A DNA stretch of 64,000 nt from AP-15 sp963788085 (GCA_963788085.1 CAWBFS010000018.1:21163-85162), one strand, 5' to 3'. Positions 29,401 through 38,378 are shown, numbered from the stretch's first letter. Translations and numbers: made by a program. The notes: generated by a model from the letters alone, not told the origin.

Positions 29401-31219
29401 GGCGTTGGGGGTCGCCAAGCTGCAGGCCGAGCAGGCTAATCTCGGCAAGTCACGGTTCCTTGCCGCCGCCAGCCATGATCTGCGCCAGCCGTTGCAGACG
29501 ATCAGTCTGCTCCACGAAATATTGGCGAAGAAAGTCAAGGACGAAACCACGTTGGCGCTGGTCGGCAGACTCGACGAGACTGTGAGCGCCATGTCGAGCA
29601 TGCTGGACACGCTCCTCGACATCAATCAGCTGGAGGCCGGGATAGTCCGCCGAGAGATGGTCGATTTCCCAATCAATGCGGTGCTCGAGCATCTGCGGAC
29701 GCAGTTCAGCTTTCACGCGGCGGCGCATGGCCTCGGCTGGCGCGTGGTCCCGAGCAGCCTCATCGCGCGCAGCGATCCACGCCTGATCGAGCAGATGATC
29801 CGCAACCTGCTCTCCAACTCGGTGAAATACACCGATAAGGGCAAGATCCTGCTCGGCTGCCGGCGGCGCGGCGACAAGCTGCGCATCGAGGTCTGGGATA
29901 CCGGGATCGGCGTTCCCGAAGAGCAGCTTCAGGCGATTTTCGAGGAGTTCCATCAGCTCGACAATCCGGCGCGCGAGCGCAGCAAGGGCCTCGGCCTCGG
30001 TCTCGCCATTGTGGAGCGCTTGGCAGACCTGTTGGGCCACACTGTCGATGTCCGATCCCGTCCGGGCAAGGGCTCGATGTTTGCCGTCGAGGTACCGCTC
30101 GGTCGAGGCGCGCCGCCGTGGCGCCCTCGGCTCGACAGGAGCGAAGTGGAGGAAAACGTACACCAGAGCGGCGCAATCCTGATCGTCGAGGACGACCCTC
30201 CGGTGCGTGAGATGCTCGCGCTTCTGTTCGAAGGCGAGGGTCACCGCGCGACGACCGCCGAGGATGGGAGAAAGGCGCTGGAGCTGGCGGAGCGAGGGGC
30301 GATACGCCCGGATCTCGTCGTCGCCGACTACAACCTGCCGAAGGGTCTGAACGGCCTCCAGGTCGTCGCCGGCCTGCGGGAGACCCTCGGGTACGAGATC
30401 CCGGCAGTGATCCTCACCGGCGACATCTCGACCTCTGCCTTGCGCGAGATCGCCCAGGGGGGCGACCTGCATCTGAACAAGCCGGTGAAGGCCAGGGAGC
30501 TGATGGAACTGATCCGGGGCTGCCTCGCTGATTTGCGGCCACCGGTGCCGGCGCGCGCCCGGCAGCCTGCCGAAGCGGCCGGCGACGGCCCGCGACCACC
30601 GACGATCTTCGTGGTCGACGATGACAGCACGGTGCGCGAGGCGATGCGCGATCTGCTCCAGGAAGATGGCCGGACAGTCGAGACCTATACCAGTTCCGAG
30701 GCGTTCCTTGACGCCTATCGTGCCGGTAGCGAAGGGTGCCTGCTGGTCGATGCCCGGATGCCCGGCATGAGCGGGCTCGCGCTGCTGCAGCGGCTCAAGG
30801 GCGAGCGTAGCCGGCTGGCGTCCATCATGATCACCGGCCAGGGCGACGTGCCGATGGCAGTCGAGGCGATGAGGGCCGGGGCTGCGGATTTTATCGAGAA
30901 GCCGATCCGCCGCAAGGAACTGTTCGCCAGCATCGAGCATGCCCTGGAACACATCCGGGATGCGGGCAAGTTGTCGGCTCGGCGGGAGGCAGCAGCGGCG
31001 CGCCTGGCCGGTCTGACCGCGCGTCAGCGCCAGATCATGGAGCTGGTGCTCGCCGGCCATCCGAGCAAGAACATTGCCGCCGACCTCGGCATTAGCCAGC
31101 GCACGGTCGAGAACCATCGCGCCGCCGTCATGAAGAAGACCGGCTCGCATTCGCTTTCGGCGCTGATCCGCTTGGCGCTCGCCGCCGACCCAGGCACCGC
31201 GTCGCAATCTCTCCGCTGA
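26462..31219 (+). pseudogene. CheB-CheR-PAS-histidine kinase-receiver-receiver-LuxR hybrid, two frameshifts
   Basis: About 1,580 residues in one gene. Domains in order: CheB methylesterase (GLGASAGG with catalytic Ser, IQHLDPTH, LSGTGGDGSLGL); CheR methyltransferase (LINVTSFFRDP, VAGCSTGEETYSLA, ISCRNLLIYL); a coiled coil rich in ELQ/NEE; two PAS-like domains (LDSSGVATLFLDSELNIRFF and a second around 29050-29390); HisKA with the phospho-His in AAASHDLRQPLQTI; HATPase (LLSNSVKYTDKG, WDTGIGVPEE, GLGLGLAIV); a receiver with LVVADYNLP; a second, FixJ-like receiver (VVDDDSTVRE, LLVDARMPG); and a LuxR helix-turn-helix. The frame shifts near 27300 and shifts back near 27600. The parts match chemotaxis-like light or energy sensors that control transcription directly. 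The start at 26462 lacks a strong ribosome site. Confidence 0.88.
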
Positions 31220-31334
31220 CCGAGAACCGGGCAAGGCTGGTCGAGAAGGCGCCGACTTCGACAGTCCTGGGAGAACTGCAGCTCCATGCGCCCGAGGACA
31301 GGATACACCCTGGGGTGGCTGATGGGCAGCTTGG

Positions 31335-33250
31335 CCCGACTTAAACACCGGTTTGGAGAAAGATACATAAGTTCAATGCCTTACGGAAGCGTGAGGCGGT
31401 CTTAGCACCACGCGCCGGTGTTGGCGCCGGGGTTAGGCGGGTGATTGCGACGCGGGCAGGGGGAGTTCCTGAACATTGGGCGGTAGGGCGACGCCGACCG
31501 CCTGAAAGAGCTTACCGGCGACGCCGGTGGTCGGGGTGCGCAACAGGAAGCGCTTGCCGTCCTGCTCGAGCTCGATTTCCTGCAATCGGTCGAGATCGCG
31601 CAGGATGTCGCCCCATTCGGCGGCAACCCCATGCCGGTGGAGCCGATCTTCGAGTTCCTTGGCGAGCAGTAGCGCGAGGAAGGAGCAGAAGACATGGCCG
31701 CGAATGGCCATGTCGCTGCTGTGGTAGATTGGGCGAGTGGCAAGCACGGCCTTGGCCTGGCGGAACAACTGCTCGACCCGCAGTAGGTCGCGGTAGCGCA
31801 GCAGGGCCTGCAGCGGGGTGATCTTGGTATTGGTCCGCAGCACGTAAAGGCCATCGAAGCGCGCGTCTTCGGCGACCCGCGTCTCATCGATGGCGAAGTG
31901 CTCGGCCGAGACGGTCTTGAGATAGCGGCGGAAACCGCTGTTGCCGACGAGCGCCTTGTCGCCTTGGGCGAGCTTGGCGCGCAGCCCGTCGAGGATGGTG
32001 GCGCGCTGCTCGGCATCGCGCCGGGCCTCGGCGAGATTGCGGCAAACAATGTAGCGTCGATCGCCGATCTTGACCTGCTTGGCCTCGAGCTCGGTAAGAA
32101 CGCCGGAAGCCCGCGGCACGACCAATGGGACGAAGGGCGTCTGATCGTCAATGACGGTGCTGCGTACCTCGGCAGTGCTGCGCTCGCGCACGCCGAGGAT
32201 GTATTCGAGTTTGCGTTGCTCGAGCGCGGCAATGGTCTGGGCGCTGATCATGCCGCGGTCGGCGACAATGCAGATGCGGCCGACACCAAACCGCGCGCGC
32301 AACCGGTCGACGACCGGCAAGAGTGTGGTCACATCGGCCGTATTGCCGGGCCACAGCTCGGAGCACAGCGGCCTTCCGTCCTGATCCATGACCAGCCCGA
32401 CGATCATCTGATGGAGATCCGGGCGGTAGTCTTTCGAGTGGCCGCGGCGGCCGAGCTCCGCGCCGCCCTGTCCCTCGAAGGACAGGCTGGTGGTATCCAT
32501 GAAGACGACGCTGAGCTCGGCAAACAGGTCGCGCCGGCGGGCAAACAGCTCCTCTTCCACGAGATCCTTGCGGCAGCGCGGCGCCAACTCGCTGGCCCCG
32601 CTCTGATCTACCAGCGGCTCACCCAGCCACGTCATGATGCGGTAGAGATGGTGCAGCTGCAGCCCCTCAGTGCCGTCGATGCGGTAGTCGGCACGCCACT
32701 TTTCCGCGGCCCGGTCCGAGCCCGACACAAACAACCGGTGGAGCACCGTCAGGAAGATGCCGCGCTCGGCGGCAAACTCGAACTGGCGTTGTCCAGCCAG
32801 TTCCTCCAATACCGCGCGGCAGCCAACCTCCTGCCACAGCCGCTCGAACAGCAGCGCCGGTCCGATCCGCCGGCACACCGCATTGGGCGGGGCCTCACCC
32901 TCGACCAGCGACAGCACCATCGAACGCTGCGCCAGCCGGGCGACCGAGCGCGCCAGCCGGTCGAGATCGCCACGCGCGACGGCCACTTCCCTGCGCCCGA
33001 GATTGGCAATGATGCGCTGCTTGGTGCGACCATTCTCGCGCACGTTCTCGACCAGGTAGACGTAGGTGTAGGGGCCGATGCGCTTATCGCGGGCGAACAT
33101 GACGTTAGCATTCGCACATCACCCATCGAGTCAACCAATTTATAGCGATATGTAGAAGAATTTAGCACCGCACTGCTCGCCCGATTTTACCAACCCTCAG
33201 TATTTCTGCCATTCTGCATGACGAAAACCGGCGCCACTGTCCAAGTCGGG
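31335..33250 (-). mobile_element. IS1634-type insertion sequence, complete
   Basis: 1,916 bp bounded by imperfect inverted repeats that start CCCGACTTAAACACCGG at 31335 and CCCGACTTGGACAG on the other strand from 33250. The flanking bases are CTTGG on both sides (31330-31334 and 33251-33255), a 5-bp target duplication that proves a clean transposition. One transposase gene fills it. A partial copy lies inverted at 23482-23824. Confidence 0.9.
31433..33100 (-). CDS. IS1634-family DDE transposase
   Basis: 555 residues, intact, the normal length for the family. The N-terminus (RDKRIGPYTYVYLVENVREN) is typical. The catalytic triad is visible as Asp202 in VVFMDTTSLSF, Asp281 in ICIVADRGMIS and Glu443 in LRVEQLFRQAK. 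The C-terminus ends LPLPASQSPA. As the frame is undamaged while neighbours are broken, this insertion is probably younger than most of the decay around it. Confidence 0.93.
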   Translation of the reverse strand: MFARDKRIGPYTYVYLVENVRENGRTKQRIIANLGRREVAVARGDLDRLARSVARLAQRSMVLSLVEGEAPPNAVCRRIGPALLFERLWQEVGCRAVLEELAGQRQFEFAAERGIFLTVLHRLFVSGSDRAAEKWRADYRIDGTEGLQLHHLYRIMTWLGEPLVDQSGASELAPRCRKDLVEEELFARRRDLFAELSVVFMDTTSLSFEGQGGAELGRRGHSKDYRPDLHQMIVGLVMDQDGRPLCSELWPGNTADVTTLLPVVDRLRARFGVGRICIVADRGMISAQTIAALEQRKLEYILGVRERSTAEVRSTVIDDQTPFVPLVVPRASGVLTELEAKQVKIGDRRYIVCRNLAEARRDAEQRATILDGLRAKLAQGDKALVGNSGFRRYLKTVSAEHFAIDETRVAEDARFDGLYVLRTNTKITPLQALLRYRDLLRVEQLFRQAKAVLATRPIYHSSDMAIRGHVFCSFLALLLAKELEDRLHRHGVAAEWGDILRDLDRLQEIELEQDGKRFLLRTPTTGVAGKLFQAVGVALPPNVQELPLPASQSPA

Positions 33251-33392
33251 CTTGGGTGATCGGTCGTTTGGCATCGTCTTGCCCGACTATGTTGCAGTCC
33301 AGGACGGACGCTTACCCTTTCGCCTGGCCTGCGCTATCCGCTGAAGAGGCACCGGTAAAATCCTCCGGACGACCCTCATCAGGTCACTATTC

Positions 33393-33524
33393 CTAGTAAC
33401 CGTATCCGTAGTAGCCAGACCCATTGTAGCCAGACCCATTGTAGCCAGACCCATTGTAGCCAGACCCATTGTAGCCAGACCCGTTGTAGCCAGACCCGTA
33501 GTAGGTGCGACCGTAATGAAAGAC
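33393..33524 (-). pseudogene. Gly/Tyr-rich repeat ORF without start codon
   Basis: The frame encodes six GSGY units followed by YGYGY and a stop at 33395-33393. Upstream it runs to FHRFVFHYGRTYYG and then meets a stop. A ribosome-site-like AGGAGG followed by ATG-AAT-TAG lies just upstream, so a frameshift may have separated the start. Such Gly/Tyr-rich peptides are often secreted, but I cannot assign one here. Confidence 0.35.
33411..33500. repeat. 15-bp minisatellite, six units
   Basis: Six tandem copies of GTAGCCAGACCCATT, the last two with one or two changes. The unit is a multiple of three and encodes a five-residue GSGYN-type repeat on the minus strand. Units are adjacent without spacers, so it is not a CRISPR array. 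Confidence 0.92.
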
Positions 33525-33530
33525 AAACCG

Positions 33531-34047
33531 ATGGAACTAATTCATCCTCCTGCTCGTGGTTCTCTTCGGGGGGGGGTTGGATACTACCGCGGCGGCTGCT
33601 GGTCATCGCGTTAACGTTTTTCGGGTTCCCGGCGCCGCTGAGTTGGAAATGGTTCCCGCCGACCGGGTGTGGTTGATCGACGGCAAGGGGGCGGCCGTCC
33701 AAATCTTCGATTGCAGCGGCCTGCTTTGCGGCCGGATCATCTGGCTGGAGAAGGCGCGTGATACCGCTGGTCGGCTGGTGCGCGACGACAAGAACCCGGA
33801 TCCGATATTCCGAGAGCGCCCGCTGTGCGGCATGACCGTTATTCAGGGGCTAAAGCCCGCTGAACTCGACCACTGGAACAGCGGATCGCTCTACAACCCC
33901 GACGACGGGAAGACATACCGCATATCGGCAGAACAACTCCGTTCGGCCGATATGTTTGTCGCGCGGGTATATCTGGGCGTGCCACTCTTCGGTGAGACCA
34001 AGACCCTGCTGCGGGTTCCGCGGCTCAGGTCGAAAGGATGGTGCTAG
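33531..34047 (+). CDS. DUF2147-family secreted protein, signal peptide frame-shifted
   Basis: The body matches DUF2147: VQIFDCSGLLCGRIIWLEKA, LVRDDKNPDPIFRERPLCGM, SGSLYNPDDGKTYRISAEQL and YLGVPLFGETKTLLRV. These are periplasmic proteins of unknown role. The in-frame start would be a GTG at 33556, but the codons before it (FILLLVVLFGGGLD) form the core of a signal peptide. The only ATG (33531) is in another frame one base away, so a one-base indel, possibly in the nine-G run at 33569-33577, has split start and body. Confidence 0.75.
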
Positions 34048-34185
34048 AGCCACTCGAGCCGTGGGGTTGCGGAGGGCGGCACCGTCCCAATCTGCATGGC
34101 CCAGGGCGCCTCGCTAGACCACGGAGCCCCGGTCTCTCGGCGGGGCTCATGTTCGAGAAGTCGTCGCATCGGCCCACCCGCTATA

Positions 34186-34204
34186 GGTAGTTTCCGAAGC
34201 TACC
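34186..34204 (+). repeat. Dispersed 20-bp repeat, copy 2 (GGTAGTTTCCGAAGCTACC)
   Basis: Lies between the DUF2147 gene and the sigma-factor operon. GGTAG and CTACC pair perfectly here, with a compensated change in the middle (AAGC). Confidence 0.8.
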
Positions 34205-34235
34205 CGTAATCGGATCTCGCTGGCATGTTCGATAG

Positions 34236-34463
34236 GTGTCGGTGCCGAAGGATCGCGGAGTGGGCTTGAAGATCCTGTACAGAAATCCACGCCGACCCGG
34301 CGAGGCGGGCGTGAAGTTCGTTCCCGATCAGTCCCAGAGAGCGGCTGAAAAGGAGATCCTGCAAGGATTGGGCTTCACGGTAATCGAGATGACGCCTGTG
34401 CCATCCTCTCTGAGGCGCCACACTCGGCTGGCGATTTGTCGAGAACATTGGAGGGTAAGATGA
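34236..34463 (+). CDS. Small hypothetical protein coupled to the ECF sigma factor
   Basis: 75 residues, no recognised family. The core reads LKILYRNPRRPGEAGVKFVP followed by DQSQRAAEKEILQGLGFTVI. The stop TGA (34461-34463) overlaps the ATG of the sigma-factor gene at 34460 (ATGA), so the two are translationally coupled, which supports it as a real gene. The true start may be a TTG near 34265. Its position suggests a role tied to the sigma factor, but there are no anti-sigma signatures. Confidence 0.5.
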   Translation: MSVPKDRGVGLKILYRNPRRPGEAGVKFVPDQSQRAAEKEILQGLGFTVIEMTPVPSSLRRHTRLAICREHWRVR

Positions 34464-35050
34464 ACGAATTCGGTCGACTTCTCGAAAAAGAGATCCCGCG
34501 GCTGCGGCGCTATGCTTTTGCGCTGACCCGCAATATGTCACGCGCAGACGACCTCGTCCAGGACACCCTCGTCCGGGCGATTGCCAAGCAACATTGCTGG
34601 CAGTGGGGTACCAACCTTCGCGCCTGGCTCTTCACCATTATGCATAACCAGAATGTAAACGGCGTCCGTCGCTGCGCGCGCGAAGGCATCATCGTCGAGG
34701 TCGACGATACTTGGCCGGTCCTCACAACGGCAACCGATGCTCCGACTGCGGCGTTGTCATTGCGCGATCTCGATCGCGCGCTCGCCCAAATTCCCGAGGA
34801 GCGGCGCCAGGTAATTCTCCTGATCGGTCTCGAAGGGGCTTCGTATGAGGAGGCCGCGACGATCCTCGACGTGCCTCTCGGGACGATCCGGTCGCGCCTG
34901 TCACGCGGTCGCGAGTCGCTCCGCACGCTAATGGACCTAAGAGATGAAACGGAGGCAGAAAGCGGTGTAGCTATCACGAGCGGCGTTCCGAAACGTCGAC
35001 GCCTCGTCCCGCAATTTGAGCCAACTCAAAATTCTCAGGCGCCGGCATAG
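34460..35050 (+). CDS. ECF-family RNA polymerase sigma factor
   Basis: 196 residues from the ATG at 34460; GGAGGG lies just upstream. Region 2 is visible as YAFALTRNMSRADDLVQDTL and the following LRAWLFTIMHN; region 4 is IPEERRQVILLIGLEGASYE then EAATILDVPLGTIRSRLSRG. The type resembles the EcfG-like/general stress group in Alphaproteobacteria, but no NepR or PhyR gene is nearby. The tail (last 35 residues) is not conserved. Confidence 0.9.
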   Translation: MNEFGRLLEKEIPRLRRYAFALTRNMSRADDLVQDTLVRAIAKQHCWQWGTNLRAWLFTIMHNQNVNGVRRCAREGIIVEVDDTWPVLTTATDAPTAALSLRDLDRALAQIPEERRQVILLIGLEGASYEEAATILDVPLGTIRSRLSRGRESLRTLMDLRDETEAESGVAITSGVPKRRRLVPQFEPTQNSQAPA

Positions 35051-35140
35051 CCGCCGGAGCCGCGTCCATTGATACCGCGCGGCGGGCCAGCGGCAGCCGA
35101 GGCTTCCTGCGGTGGAACGGCGACATCGGCCGTGCCGCTG

Positions 35141-36013
35141 TCACTGCCCCTGTGGGATCGCGCGAGCACGCCGCGCCGGATCCGGGTTCGCCCGCGTGGT
35201 TTGGCGCTCGATCTCCGCGTTCAGTTCCGCCCCGGCGAGGATGACGTAGGCGGTCAGATAGAACCAAAGCAGCAGAATGATGACGGCGCCAAGCGAGCCG
35301 TAAGTCTTGTCGTAGCTGCCGACCTTCGAGACGTAGGTGGTGAAACCAATCGAGCCCAAGATCCATAGCGCCGTTGCCGCTACCGATCCCCAACTGATCC
35401 ATTGCCATTTCGGCTCCGCCCGATCGGGTGCGTAGCGGTACATGATGGCGAGCGCGAGGATGACGATCCCGGCCAGGAGCGGCCAGCGGACGAGCCCCAG
35501 CACGTCGCCCCAAGCATCGGACACCGGCAGGAGGGCGAGGGCGGCGGGCAGCACCGCCACGAGCGCGAGCGCAGCGATGCCAAACAGCGCGAGGCCGGCG
35601 CCGAGCGCCAAAGCGTGGAGGTTGAATGAAAGGAATCCTCGTTTCTCCTCCGTGCCGTAGCAGATGTTGACGGCGGTCATCAGCATCACGGTTGCCGACC
35701 ACATGCTCCAGAAAGCGAGCAGCACGCTAACGATTAGGCCGATGCCGAACCTCGTTGTCGGGCCTTCGACAAGCGCCTGCAGCCACGTGGCAATTAGTTT
35801 GACAGCCTCTGGCGGCAGCACGCCCTGCATGGCCCTGATCTGCCGCTCTACCATGTTCGGGTCGGCGACGAGGCCGTAAAGCGAAACCACCGCCGTGAGT
35901 GTCGGAAAGAGGGAGAGGAGCGATTGGAAGGCGGCGCCGGCCGCGAGGGCCGAGAGATTGTCCTTGCTCATCCGCCGCCACGTAGGCGCCAGGATTGCCC
36001 ACCAGCTTGCCAT
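35141..36013 (-). CDS. YihY/BrkB-family inner membrane protein
   Basis: 290 residues, intact. It has the family start with LSALAAGAAFQSLLSLFPTL, six or so membrane helices, and the conserved SYDKTYGSLGAVIILLLWFY near the C-terminus followed by AYVILAGAELNAEIER. Family members were once named ribonuclease BN but are membrane proteins of unsettled function. Convergent with the sigma-factor gene. Confidence 0.9.
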   Translation of the reverse strand: MASWWAILAPTWRRMSKDNLSALAAGAAFQSLLSLFPTLTAVVSLYGLVADPNMVERQIRAMQGVLPPEAVKLIATWLQALVEGPTTRFGIGLIVSVLLAFWSMWSATVMLMTAVNICYGTEEKRGFLSFNLHALALGAGLALFGIAALALVAVLPAALALLPVSDAWGDVLGLVRWPLLAGIVILALAIMYRYAPDRAEPKWQWISWGSVAATALWILGSIGFTTYVSKVGSYDKTYGSLGAVIILLLWFYLTAYVILAGAELNAEIERQTTRANPDPARRARAIPQGQ

Positions 36014-36258
36014 TTGGATTGGCCGACTAGAAAAGTTAATCGCGCGTCGCTCGGCGGCGTTTCAGCGCAGCAGAAGAGAGGGCGTTCACCTTCCCCGCTC
36101 GGGTGATCAGCGCAGCCCCGCAAAGGCTGCGTTGATCGGCATGGTCAGCACCCCCGGCACGGTTTTGCTTTGCATCGAACTCTCCTATTCTCAGCTATGC
36201 TCCCTCCCCCAGGCTCCGCCCTTTGTCATAAACTAAGATAAGACCGGATTCGCCCAGA

Positions 36259-36342
36259 TCAAAAGCTAAAGCTATGGACCCCGAAATAGCCCGCAACCAA
36301 AATTACGACGACCACTACGCCAATGATAGTGAAGATGTTCAT
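36259..36342 (-). CDS. 27-residue single-span membrane protein
   Basis: The ATG at 36342 opens MNIFTIIGVVVVVILVAGYF, then GVHSFSF and TGA. A single hydrophobic span with a short polar end is typical of tiny stress-linked membrane proteins in Alphaproteobacteria. A weak GGGAG ribosome site lies 12 bases upstream. Confidence 0.6.
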   Translation of the reverse strand: MNIFTIIGVVVVVILVAGYFGVHSFSF

Positions 36343-36477
36343 TCTGCTCTACTCCCGTTCCCTGATGATAGCGCGCGGCGTGCTCGCTCGCTTTATGTAT
36401 CCGCCGCTATTAACTTAATAGCGTCATTCCGTGATAGGTGGCTCGGTTCGACGGAGGCTAGCAAGTACAAGTCATTT

Positions 36478-36559
36478 TTATCGCCACCGCCTATATCCCC
36501 AATAGCCGCCCCCTCCAAATAGCAAAAAGAGCACGAGGACAATTATCAATGAGATCCAT
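36478..36559 (-). pseudogene. Small glycine-rich membrane protein with one-base insertion
   Basis: A GGAGG ribosome site lies 5 bases before the ATG at 36559. Ignoring one G right after the ATG gives MISLIIVLVLFLLFGGGGYW then GYRRWR and TAA, a typical short membrane protein with a Gly-rich, Tyr/Arg tail. As written, the extra base destroys the frame after the start. The match to the known peptide type makes the frameshift clear. Confidence 0.65.
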
Positions 36560-36601
36560 ACCTGCCTCCAAAATTTCTGGCGGGAAATTTCCCTCCTGCA
36601 C

Positions 36602-36769
36602 ATGTGGGTGCAGAATAACTTATTCACCAACCTCGGATTCTTTACCTACTACTATTTTAACGGGGATGGTAATGAGGCTAAGTACTTTAAAGAAGTCTAC
36701 CGCACTCGGCCCCGTACCGATACGGTCGCCTCGATGAACGGAACTTATGTCTATCGTAGGAGAACGTAG
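36602..36769 (+). CDS. Short hypothetical ORF before csbD
   Basis: 55 codons: MWVQNNLFTNLGFFTYYYFN, GDGNEAKYFKEVYRTRPRTD and TVASMNGTYVYRRRT, with a stop 3 bases before the csbD ATG. The frame is open upstream to 36506 without another ATG. Composition looks protein-like, but I recognise no family. It may be the end of a larger lost gene. Confidence 0.4.
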   Translation: MWVQNNLFTNLGFFTYYYFNGDGNEAKYFKEVYRTRPRTDTVASMNGTYVYRRRT

Positions 36770-36771
36770 TC

Positions 36772-36975
36772 ATGGATAAGGATCGGATCGCGGGAGCGGC
36801 GAAGGAGATCAAGGGCTCGGTTAAGGAGACCATCGGCAAGGCGGTAGGCGATGCCAAGCTGCAGTCCGACGGCAAGGCCGACAAGGTCGAAGGCAAGGTC
36901 AAGAACGCTATCGGCGGTCTCAAGGACGCGCTAAGAAGTAAGAAATGCGTGCCCCATTCAACACCCGTCAGCTAG
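36772..36975 (+). CDS. CsbD family stress-response protein
   Basis: 67 residues, intact: MDKDRIAGAAKEIKGSVKET, IGKAVGDAKLQSDGKADKVE and GKVKNAIGGLKDAL. CsbD-like proteins are small, hydrophilic and abundant under general stress. A ribosome site (GTAGGAGAACG) precedes it. The last dozen residues (SKKCVPHSTPVS) extend past the usual end. Confidence 0.92.
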   Translation: MDKDRIAGAAKEIKGSVKETIGKAVGDAKLQSDGKADKVEGKVKNAIGGLKDALRSKKCVPHSTPVS

Positions 36976-37139
36976 CTACTCTTACTTGAAACTCAGAAAA
37001 TTCGACATTGTGTATTTATCTAGTTGGCGACAAAGGTCGAGACCGAGCTTGGCCTCGCTCTGTCGAGACAGCCGCCGTAGCCTCGAAACTCTGACAATTC
37101 TCATGTGCCTGGAACCCGCCGACCTTCGGTGCGAAAAAT

Positions 37140-37245
37140 CACGCGCAAGGCCTGCCCGGCTCCGAGGCCGTCCAGGAAACCTCCTATCCGGCCCTGGCGG
37201 ACCTGACGCCCGCGGCGGTCGCAAGGAATGAAGACACGATCCAGA
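37140..37245 (+). pseudogene. UPF0182 fragment, plus-strand piece
   Basis: Codons read EAVQETSYPALADLTPAAVA and RNEDTIQ, the segment of UPF0182 membrane proteins that directly precedes the NIRLWD motif present at 54213. It ends where that motif should begin. Confidence 0.5.
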
Positions 37246-37379
37246 AATGTCGCTGCGGAGATCGCGAAGGACAGGGCTAAGCGGCTCGGCCCGCTTCGCC
37301 CTGGCCTTCTCGATGGTCGGCAACCTGAAGTTTTCTGAAGTTCTGGTGGAGCAGCGGCAGCGACGCGCGGCCAGCGCCA

Positions 37380-37560
37380 CTCGCGCCTTGACCCAGGTTT
37401 GCGCTTGCGCGGGGAGCTCCGGCGACAGCTCGCGGGTGGAAAGCATCACCTGATGATAGCCATCCGCCAGGTGGTAACGGTCGACACCGACATTATAGAA
37501 CTGGTAGTAGAGGCGTATCGCCTGGGTCTGTTGGTAGGTCTGCAGCAGCGGTCGCAGAGT
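37380..37560 (-). pseudogene. UPF0182 fragment, minus-strand piece
   Basis: The reverse complement is about 90 percent identical by eye to 54243-54420, encoding RPLLQTYQQTQAIRLYYQFY and YHLADGYHQVML, then STRELSPELPAQAQTWVK. It is inverted relative to the fragment at 37140 and duplicated relative to the one at 54213. Confidence 0.8.
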
Positions 37561-37590
37561 CGAATAGACGAATGCATAAGCGCGGTGGGG

Positions 37591-37795
37591 CCTATCCCCG
37601 ATTACAGAGTCTGCGTTTTTTCGCCAGCTCTTCGCGTTGATAAGGTTTTTCCACGACGTTCAGATTGTCGGGTAGCCCGTGCTCGCGGCTGAGAGCGGTC
37701 GCGGTGTACCCGAGTGAGCAGCACCTTCAGCTCCGGCCGAATGCGCCGCGCCTCCACTGCGAGTTGCACACCATTCATACCTCCGGGCATGAATG
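37591..37795 (-). pseudogene. Response-regulator receiver domain fragment
   Basis: The codons give MPGGMNGVQLAVEARRIRPE and LKVLLT, then, after a frame change near 37715, GYTATALSREHGLPDNLNVV and EKPYQREELAKK. This is the second half of a receiver domain of the hybrid-kinase type, including the conserved Lys in EKPY. The phospho-acceptor Asp half is missing. Confidence 0.7.
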
Positions 37796-38378
37796 ACATC
37801 CGCGGCTCGCCGCGGACGGTCCTGGCGATTTCCTTTTGCCGGTCGAATTCCCGTCGCCGCCGCCGGATCTCCTCCGGCGAGAGGCGCTCGATATTCGAAT
37901 AGTCGAGCTTCCACGACGGATCCGAGCTCCAGCGCAACGGCGACGAAAAGGCACCTCGGCATAATGCGCCCCGGCCGAGCGGAACGGGCTCGCAGTCCAT
38001 GTGCGATTGTCAGTCAATTGATCTTTGCGTCCTTGCACCAAATTATTTATTGCGTCCGGATGTTGGAGAAGTTCTTTTTCCAAAGATTGGACGTTAGTTG
38101 TTCAACGGTGATCCAAAGAGCCGCCAGAGCGGCTCCCCGATCTCGACGCGCTAAACCAGAGGCACCCTTAAGCAAAAACTCCGGGCTAAGTTCTGGAAGA
38201 GACGAGATAATCGAAAACCCTTTTTTTTGCTGCATCCTGAACCATAGAAAGGCTGATGCTTTGAGGGCCTAGAAGCCTGATCGCATGCAGCGGGGCCAAA
38301 CTTTTCATGCGGGCAGCGTGATGGAATTGGCTTTCACCGCTGCGACCTTGACCATGGGTAGCGCCAGAGGGATGACTG
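37796..38378. other. Spacer, no recognised gene
   Basis: Part of 37800-37920 on the minus strand encodes a charged stretch (SNIERLSPEEIRRRRREFDR) that looks protein-like but matches no family I know. The remainder holds an eight-T run at 38221-38228 and nothing else I can support. Confidence 0.4.

Noticed and set aside
27590..31348. Two very long open frames on the minus strand (about 600 and 632 codons)
   Set aside because: They are antisense to the hybrid kinase gene, rich in Arg/Ala/Gly, without domain motifs. High-GC coding DNA commonly opens such frames.
31898..33145. 415-codon plus-strand frame
   Set aside because: Antisense to the intact IS1634 transposase. No family features.
33411..33500. 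Possible CRISPR array
   Set aside because: Units are 15 bp and directly adjacent without spacers, so it is a minisatellite.
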